Assembly: GCF_014697355.1 (NCBI RefSeq)
Contig: NZ_JACJRQ010000060.1
Coordinates: forward strand, 1 to 41,838
Length of the DNA: 41,838 nt
Direction: 5' to 3'
Origin: Nostoc calcicola FACHB-3891
GTDB lineage: Bacteria; Cyanobacteriota; Cyanobacteriia; Cyanobacteriales; Nostocaceae
Under the pieces are notes generated by a model. It was not told the DNA's origin and ran no database searches. It saw only the letters and a list, made by a program, of their open reading frames with translations. Shown one piece after another: positions 36,348 through 41,838 of the stretch. Numbering within the stretch: the first letter of the stretch is position 1; each line of letters opens with the position of its first letter. A program made the position numbers and the translations under genes.

Positions 36348-37682
36348 TCACGATCGCCATCGTTTTCTCAGCCACCAAACCACAAAACTAACAATGATTC
36401 CAACCATCAGACTGGAACTGAAAGGGTAGTCGCAAAAATAAGGAATTTTAGTAAAGATATCTTTCTTAGTTTCTTTACTGCAAAAATCTTTGGCAGGTGA
36501 TTGTAGTAAAGATATTGTTGCTATTGCTGAACCTGCGACAGCTACTAATTCTTGAAAATTGCGATCGCGTTCTGCTTTCTCGGCTTCTATGCGACTGCGA
36601 GTAGTGTTAATTGTATCTTCTAAAAGTTGCAAGCCAAGTTGCATATTTTCGATATCTTTATTAATTTGTGGTAAATATTTTTTGTTGGCTAGGGTGCTAA
36701 ATTTTTCTAAAAAATCTAGCTGATTATTTTGACCTGCTTTTTCTTTAATCAAAGCCAAGCGAAGTTGATAATTAGATAAATTAATTTCAATAATGTTTTT
36801 TTGAAAAGAGAGGTTGAGTAAGTCGATTGTATATTGCTGGAGAATGTTATCAATATTATTTAAAATCTGGCGAGAGGTGCTAATATTCTGCTTTTCTTGC
36901 CGAGAATTACTTTGATTGGTGATTTTTCTATTTTCTTCAATCTGTTTATAATGATTGAGCAGAGATTCTTTGACTAAACGACTTTGCCAATAAGCCCACG
37001 AAATCTTACTTCGATAACAAAATAACCCCATCCAATCTTTATAAAATTCCGCGGCTTTTTCTGCACTCTCTCGATTAGTATAAATAGTAATAATCACATG
37101 ATGTTCGTGACTATTTAGAGCATTGGTTGCTTTTTTTAGGCTGTAATTTGTATTTTCTGAACGCCATATTTCAAAAACTTTTCCGTCTAAAAAAGTACCT
37201 CGTTCTGGTTGCCAATAGGTATCTTTAAATAAAGCATAGTAGCAATCTTTGGCAATATCTTCAGGATTTTTAGACGAGTTTTCTGGTAGCCAACCAGAAA
37301 GCAACCAGGTTTTTCCAATTGTTGCCAGTTCTTTATTTAGTTTTTGTTCGATTTCAGTTTTTAAGATTGCAAAAGACTTAGCTGGTTGAGTTTCAGTTTG
37401 ATTATTAATAGAACAATCAAGCTGTAAGCCATAAGTGTCATTTAATCTAACAGGATAATAGTATCCTTCTAAAGTTTTATTGTGGGAAATAAAGTTAATT
37501 TGAGTAGGATGGGTAATCTCTAAATACTCGGTTTCAATGTCAGGATCGTGGAATTGAGTATCAGAGGGTAATTGAGCTAAAAAAGCTGCTTGGTTTTTTT
37601 GTGTTTCCGCATCACTTGTGTTTAAAGAAGTTTTTAAAGCATATAAGAACAAATCGAGTGTGGGATAGATTAAATCGCTCAT
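36348..37682 (-). CDS. Unknown protein with coiled coil and C-terminal membrane segments
   Basis: From ATG 37682 the protein has 444 residues (GTG at 37685 is also in frame). Residues 1-230 look alpha/beta, with recurrent aromatic stretches ('WLLSGWLP', 'DCYYALFKDTYW', 'FYKDWMGLFCYRSKISWAYWQSR'). Residues 240-375 are helical and probably coiled coil. Two hydrophobic segments follow (about 377-395 and 420-437), ending in basic 'WLRKRWRS', so it is probably membrane-tethered. I do not recognise the family with certainty. It follows the 156-residue gene by 13 bp, forming an operon divergent from the caspase-STAND-WD40 gene. The layout (alpha/beta domain, coiled coil, membrane anchor, next to a caspase) recalls CATRA-type conflict components, which I offer only as a hypothesis. 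Confidence 0.75.
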   Translation of the reverse strand: MSDLIYPTLDLFLYALKTSLNTSDAETQKNQAAFLAQLPSDTQFHDPDIETEYLEITHPTQINFISHNKTLEGYYYPVRLNDTYGLQLDCSINNQTETQPAKSFAILKTEIEQKLNKELATIGKTWLLSGWLPENSSKNPEDIAKDCYYALFKDTYWQPERGTFLDGKVFEIWRSENTNYSLKKATNALNSHEHHVIITIYTNRESAEKAAEFYKDWMGLFCYRSKISWAYWQSRLVKESLLNHYKQIEENRKITNQSNSRQEKQNISTSRQILNNIDNILQQYTIDLLNLSFQKNIIEINLSNYQLRLALIKEKAGQNNQLDFLEKFSTLANKKYLPQINKDIENMQLGLQLLEDTINTTRSRIEAEKAERDRNFQELVAVAGSAIATISLLQSPAKDFCSKETKKDIFTKIPYFCDYPFSSSLMVGIIVSFVVWWLRKRWRS

Positions 37683-37695
37683 CACAATGGAAAAA

Positions 37696-38166
37696 CTAAT
37701 TTGATGGATTGGATTGAGATAAAAATTGTTTCCATTTTTCTAAAAATGTGGCTTGTTTAACTGTTTCTTCTGGTTTTTCAGAACTACCAACAATGACTAC
37801 AACATTATTGAGTTGGCTTTCGTAGCCTGTAGCTTCATATTTTGGTTTAAAACCTTTAGTTATTGAAGTCTTTTCAAGAGTATTGAGTCTACTAATTTCT
37901 GCTTCATTAGGAAGTAAATTCTGAGGAATTTCTTCTAGATTATCTAATTGAGACTGATAAAATTGATAATACTGATTTAATTCATAATTAGCAGTAATTA
38001 TTTCTAATAAACGTTCTTTAATATAGAATTCCCAAGCTTTAGGTTGGGTTTCTAATTGCTTTGCAACGTCCTTTAAATTCTGTTTATGTTGTTCTCCGAG
38101 GGCGGTTTTTAAGTCTTGAAATGCCAAGAGAAAAGCGATGATAGTATTGTCAGGCTTTGTCTTCAT
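37696..38166 (-). CDS. Unknown soluble protein, 156 aa, in operon with the preceding gene
   Basis: The 156-residue product has no signal peptide or membrane segment. The N-terminal two-thirds is helical ('DLKTALGEQHKQNLKDVAKQ', 'NYELNQYYQFYQSQLDNL'). A short predicted beta stretch 'NNVVVIVGSS' precedes a helical tail. No family is recognised. It is the first gene of a two-gene unit with the membrane-tethered protein, and the divergent neighbour is the caspase gene about 630 bp away. A regulatory or adaptor role in that putative system is inference from position only. No clear ribosome binding site precedes ATG 38166. Confidence 0.72.
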   Translation of the reverse strand: MKTKPDNTIIAFLLAFQDLKTALGEQHKQNLKDVAKQLETQPKAWEFYIKERLLEIITANYELNQYYQFYQSQLDNLEEIPQNLLPNEAEISRLNTLEKTSITKGFKPKYEATGYESQLNNVVVIVGSSEKPEETVKQATFLEKWKQFLSQSNPSN

Positions 38167-38346
38167 AGGTTTTTATATCAAACTTAACTTACTACGACTA
38201 GTATAAACATAATTTAAGTGAGATGATTACAGCATATATTAGATATTCTGTTTTGATTTTTCATTTTTAGAAAGAATAATTTACAAAATAAAACGTTGTT
38301 TATTATACATCTTGTTGCCTAAATTAATATAGTTTATTGCACGCAG

Positions 38347-38671
38347 GACTTACGCAACAATAACGTAATTTAGTTATTGCGACCGTACTCCTTTCCTAAG
38401 AGGTTGTTTGAAAAGTGTTTTGCTGTGATTTTAAGCACGTTTAGATCCCCCCTAACCCCCCTTAAAAAGGGGGGAACTGCAATCAAAGTCCTCCTTGTTA
38501 AGGGGGATTTAGGGGGATCTATAACTTTTCGATACCAACAAGAGGACTTTTCAAACATCCTCTAAGGAACGCTATGCTATGCGTAGCTTGCTTCCACAAA
38601 GTGGTACGGAGAACGCGCAGGGTAGGGAAGCAATCGCAAAGCTTTATTTTTTCGTCGTAAGTGCGTAAGTC
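38347..38671. mobile_element. Composite MITE with outer TIR GACTTACGCA
   Basis: GACTTACGCA (38347-38356) and TGCGTAAGTC (38662-38671) are perfect 10-bp inverted repeats. The interior contains a second complete inverted-repeat element (38399-38563) and a 'GCTATGCGTAGC' palindromic stretch near 38575. It fills the divergent promoter region between the unknown operon and the caspase gene. No coding capacity is evident. Confidence 0.55.
38399..38563. mobile_element. Nested MITE, 165 bp, TIR AGAGG(T/A)TGTTTGAAAAGT
   Basis: AGAGGTTGTTTGAAAAGT (38399-38416) and ACTTTTCAAACATCCTCT (38546-38563) are 18-bp inverted repeats with one mismatch. The core holds 'GATCCCCCCTAACCCCCC' and 'GGGGGATTTAGGGGGATC' arms (38444-38518), the same repeat type that appears in the coding region at 39871-39958. 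Two overlapping spurious frames come from it. Confidence 0.75.
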
Positions 38672-38795
38672 ATAGCACGGTTTTCTATTATTTTGCATAA
38701 AAACTAGAGAATGTTGTGAATTAGGTATTAAAGCTGTGTGCAGATTTTGCCTACAGTTCAACAAAAAAGTTATCAGGGTCAGTCAGGTAATAAAA

Positions 38796-41700
38796 ATGGC
38801 ATCAGAATGGGCGGCTATTGTTATTGGAATTAATTATTACCCAGACTACACCACTTTAAAGCCGCTAACAGCAGCAGCAGAGGATGCAGAGAAAATTGCC
38901 GAACAACTAGAACAATACGGTTATAGACCTTTTCGCGCTCAGTGTTTACCTATAACTTTAAACCAGAAGGGAGAAAGTAAAATCGATCGCCAAGGTGCAG
39001 TAAAAGTGCAAGAATTGATAGAAGCGATCGCTAATCTTTTCAATCCTCCTGCTCCTAACCCCGTCCCAGAAACAGCGTTATTCTTCTTTTCAGGGCATGG
39101 GTGGTGCAAAACTGTGGCCGGTAAAGAAGAAGTATTTCTAGCTACCAGTGATGCCCTACCTGATGCAGAAATCTATGGTATACCCTTAAGTTGGTTGGGA
39201 GAGCAGTTGCAAACAAGTCAGGCGAAACGAGTCGTTGTTTGGCTAGATTGCTGCTATAGCGGTGAATTGTTAAAATTTATTCCCACAGATAAAGACTACT
39301 GTTTAATTACTGCAACCCGTTCCTACGAAACTGGAGTCGAAATTCCCCATACACAGGGGTTGTTGACGGAGGCGTTACTTGCAGGATTGAATCCCGAAAA
39401 TGACGCAGATGGGATTATTAATAGCCACAAATTGGCAGATTTCATTATCAGCCGAATGTCGAATACAGTCCAGCGTCCGTTAATTGCCAATTCCCAACGA
39501 GCAATTCTGCTGACAACTAAGTTTTCGCAAAAAAGCTTTCAGGATAAGTGTCCTTATCGTTCCCTGTCATATTTTACCGAAACAAAGGAAGATGCTGAGG
39601 TTTTTTACGGGCGGAGTGCGCTGACTCAGGAGTTGATTCAACAGGTAAGAGAGAAGCATCGGCTAATTGCCGTATTAGGAGCTTCCGGTAGTGGAAAATC
39701 ATCTATGTTACGGGCTGGGTTACTCTACCAGCTGAAGCTAGGACAAGAGATTCCAGGGAGCGACACCTGGACTTATATTACTCCCTTTACGCCTAAAGAA
39801 TCTCCTGTTAACAGTTTACAGGAGGCTTTTGCACTTTCCTTGTCAAGCTACGGTGTACAGACAAGTCAAATTACCCCCCTTAATCCCCCCTTGGAAAGGG
39901 GGGAAACTGGAAAATCTAACTCCCTCCCCTTTACAAGGGGAGGGTTGGGGAGGGGTGATTTTGCCCATGTCATCGGCGAGGAGTTAAAAGCATTAAACAC
40001 ACCAGTCATTTTAATTATCGACCAGTTTGAAGAATGCTTTACTATGTGCGATGACAGACAGCGCCAGGAATTCTTTGACTGTTTGCAGGAATTAATTGAC
40101 TGTACAGATAACCTCTATATTTTCATTGGGATGCGATCGGATTTTCGGGCAAGATGGCGAGAATATCCGGAATATGCCGGCAGAATCCATAAACCTTACA
40201 TCAACGTCGAACACCTCAACCGTGAGGAAATTGAAGAAGCGATTACTAAACCGGCTGATTGGGTAGGATTAGGCATAGAGGGCAGGTTAAAACAGCAACT
40301 AATTAATGATGTTGAAGATTACCCCGGAAGTTTGCCCTTACTGCAATATACCCTGACAGAATTGTGGCGTGAATCGAGAAATCAAAGCGATGAGGTTCTC
40401 AGCCTGAAAACTTATCAGGATTTAGGCGGGGTGGAAGGAACGCTACAAAAACGCGCCGATGCAGTTTACGACAGTCTTTTACCAACAGAAAAAACTGTGG
40501 CGCGGCGGCTTTTTCTAGAATTGACGCAAATGGGAGAAACCACAGATGTACGGCGGCGCGTGCGTTTGGGCGAGTTGGTTAATTCCCATCATTCCTTTAA
40601 TCTTTTGCAATACGTGAGTGAGAAGTTAGCGGATAAAGATGCCCGATTAATTACAAAGACGGATGAGCCGGATTCCCAGGATGTAATTTTAGATGTTGTC
40701 CACGAAGCCTTAATCCGCCATTGGCAAAGGTTGCGGGATTGGAAAGAGGAATATAAGGTGGGAATAGCTATTGAGCGGCAGATTGAAGCGGAAGCCCAAG
40801 AATGGGAGAGAAATGATAAAAAGGCAGGATTTCTTAGAAAAGATGACAGATTAGCAGTAGCAGAGGGATATTTAGCTAGATTTGGTGATTGGCAAATGCT
40901 AAATGGGGTAGCCGAGAAGTATATTCAGGAGAGTCAAGAACTGCAAAATCGCCTGGTTCGAGAAGAGAAAGAACGCCAACAAGAAAAGTTAGTAGCAGCA
41001 CGGCAGCAAAATCGAGTTGTCACTATGTTTAGTATTGGGTTAGCTGGAGTAGCTATCTTTGCGGGTTATCAATGGTATGATGCCCAAAACAAAGCTAAGG
41101 AAGCAACACAACAAACTGCGATCGCTCTGGCTCAAAGTTCTGAATTTTCGCTAGTATCTAACAGGCAAATTGAAGCTTTAATTGCAGCTACACAGTCAAA
41201 CAGACAACTTTCAGGTAGAACACTTAGGAAAGATGTCAATTTAGAACAAACGGCTAACCAGCAAGCTGTAGTTGCACTAAGGCAAGCAATTTACAATATG
41301 CAAGAGCAGAATCGCTTGGAAGGGCATAGCAATTTTGTCTATAGCGTAGCATTCAGCCCCGATGGCAAGACCATCGCTTCTGCTAGTGCTGACAATACCG
41401 TGAAACTCTGGAATGCGGCTACAGGGAAGGAAATCATCACCCTCAAGGGGCATAGCAATTATGTCTATAGCGTAGCATTCAGCCCCGATGGCAAGACCAT
41501 CGCTTCTGCTGGTGCTGACAATACCGTGAAACTCTGGAATGCGGCTACAGGGAAGGAAATCATCACCCTCAAGGGGCATAGCAATTGGGTCAATAGCGTA
41601 GCATTCAGCCCCGATGGCAAGACCATCGCTTCTGCTAGTGCTGACAATACCGTGAAACTCTGGAATGCGGCTACAGGGAAGGAAATCATCACCCTCAAGG

Positions 41701-41838
41701 GGCATAGCAATTCTGTCAATAGCGTAGCATTCAGCCCCGATGGCAAGACCATCGCTTCTACTAGTGCTGACAATACCGTGAAACTCTGGAATGCGGCTAC
41801 AGGGAAGGAAATCATCACCCTCAACGGGCATAGCAATT
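38796..41838 (+). CDS. Caspase-like peptidase / STAND NTPase / WD40 protein, C-terminus beyond window
   Basis: The frame is open from ATG 38796 to the window end (1014 residues seen). Residues 1-250 form a caspase (C14) domain with catalytic His101 ('FFFSGHGW') and Cys153 ('LDCCYSG'). Residues 270-600 form a STAND-type P-loop NTPase: Walker A 'GASGSGKSS' (Lys301), Walker B 'VILIIDQFEE' (Asp409), and 'DYPGSLPLLQYTL' of the winged-helix region. A helical linker with a hydrophobic segment (about 740-757) leads to WD40 repeats from residue 843. Residues 359-388 are a repeat-derived insert between Walker A and B. STAND proteins oligomerise on ligand sensing by their repeats, so here a protease would be activated, suggesting defence or regulated cell death. 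The first Met lacks a strong ribosome binding site (AGG at 785-787). Confidence 0.93.
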   Translation, partial: MASEWAAIVIGINYYPDYTTLKPLTAAAEDAEKIAEQLEQYGYRPFRAQCLPITLNQKGESKIDRQGAVKVQELIEAIANLFNPPAPNPVPETALFFFSGHGWCKTVAGKEEVFLATSDALPDAEIYGIPLSWLGEQLQTSQAKRVVVWLDCCYSGELLKFIPTDKDYCLITATRSYETGVEIPHTQGLLTEALLAGLNPENDADGIINSHKLADFIISRMSNTVQRPLIANSQRAILLTTKFSQKSFQDKCPYRSLSYFTETKEDAEVFYGRSALTQELIQQVREKHRLIAVLGASGSGKSSMLRAGLLYQLKLGQEIPGSDTWTYITPFTPKESPVNSLQEAFALSLSSYGVQTSQITPLNPPLERGETGKSNSLPFTRGGLGRGDFAHVIGEELKALNTPVILIIDQFEECFTMCDDRQRQEFFDCLQELIDCTDNLYIFIGMRSDFRARWREYPEYAGRIHKPYINVEHLNREEIEEAITKPADWVGLGIEGRLKQQLINDVEDYPGSLPLLQYTLTELWRESRNQSDEVLSLKTYQDLGGVEGTLQKRADAVYDSLLPTEKTVARRLFLELTQMGETTDVRRRVRLGELVNSHHSFNLLQYVSEKLADKDARLITKTDEPDSQDVILDVVHEALIRHWQRLRDWKEEYKVGIAIERQIEAEAQEWERNDKKAGFLRKDDRLAVAEGYLARFGDWQMLNGVAEKYIQESQELQNRLVREEKERQQEKLVAARQQNRVVTMFSIGLAGVAIFAGYQWYDAQNKAKEATQQTAIALAQSSEFSLVSNRQIEALIAATQSNRQLSGRTLRKDVNLEQTANQQAVVALRQAIYNMQEQNRLEGHSNFVYSVAFSPDGKTIASASADNTVKLWNAATGKEIITLKGHSNYVYSVAFSPDGKTIASAGADNTVKLWNAATGKEIITLKGHSNWVNSVAFSPDGKTIASASADNTVKLWNAATGKEIITLKGHSNSVNSVAFSPDGKTIASTSADNTVKLWNAATGKEIITLNGHSN
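39871..39958. repeat. In-frame C-rich/G-rich hairpin repeats in the STAND domain
   Basis: Two successive fold-backs, 'CCCCCCTTGGAAAGGGGGG' and 'CTCCCTCCCCTTTACAAGG' continuing into 'GGAGGG', are read through in frame as Pro-, Gly- and Arg-rich peptide. The same motif class is found in the nested MITE upstream (38444-38518). Confidence 0.85.
41322..41838 (+). repeat. Near-identical 126-bp (42-aa) WD40 repeats
   Basis: Units begin at 41322, 41448, 41574, 41700 and (cut by the window end) 41826, all exactly 126 bp. Each encodes 'GHSNxVxSVAFSPDGKTIAS' then 'xxADNTVKLWNAATGKEIIT'. The four complete units differ only in five codons. The minus strand is also open through the array, producing spurious repetitive frames. 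Confidence 0.95.

Noticed and set aside
41277..41831. Long minus-strand open frames with perfect repeats opposite the WD40 array
   Set aside because: They are the antisense of a near-identical tandem repeat. One stop-free unit guarantees a long open frame. The plus strand has clear WD40 signatures.

Overview
The window reads as chromosome from a filamentous, heterocyst-forming type of cyanobacterium (Nostoc/Anabaena-like). The HIP1 palindrome GCGATCGC recurs throughout. Intergenic DNA is full of Nostoc-style heptamer repeats (TCATTTG, TCATTGG), 'GACTCCTGAATTCT' repeats and G/C-rich iterated tracts. A gene for the cytochrome b6f subunit PetL marks an oxygenic phototroph. The signalling proteins are very large and multidomain, as is usual in Nostocales. 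This placement rests on pattern recognition, not on a database search.

Layout. 1-0.5 kb: fragment of an IS4-type transposase. 0.7-11.7 kb: mostly single housekeeping or metabolic genes: an exported penicillin-acylase-family Ntn hydrolase, a small lipoprotein, a SWIM zinc-finger protein, SelO (protein AMPylase), RimJ-like acetyltransferase, biotin synthase (bioB), the tiny petL, and 3-dehydroquinate synthase (aroB). 12-21 kb, minus strand: a giant hybrid histidine kinase (8 PAS, 2 GAF), then a separate unit made of a 774-residue multi-receiver transcription regulator and two small unknown genes. 21.6-27 kb: a 1816-residue RTX calcium-binding protein built from long tandem repeats. 27-31 kb: small unknown genes, one behind a CIRCE-like heat-shock operator, several MITEs, and a stand-alone TnpB element. 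31.2-36.2 kb: a membrane-anchored LOV/PAS/GAF hybrid kinase translationally coupled to a receiver-GGDEF diguanylate cyclase, probably a blue-light-to-c-di-GMP route. 36.3-41.8 kb: two minus-strand unknown genes, one with C-terminal membrane segments, divergent from a caspase-STAND NTPase-WD40 gene that runs off the window. This last group is the best candidate for a conflict or cell-death system.

Two themes stand out. First, five genes carry in-frame insertions of the same kinds of low-complexity, partly palindromic repeats that litter the intergenic DNA here. They lie in the acylase spacer peptide, at the same spot in two kinase ATPase domains, in a regulator linker, and between Walker A and B of the STAND protein. 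Second, the four visible WD40 repeats of the caspase protein are nearly identical 126-bp units. Every difference between them is nonsynonymous and most fall at positions expected on the ligand-facing surface, whereas the RTX gene's repeats differ mostly at synonymous sites.
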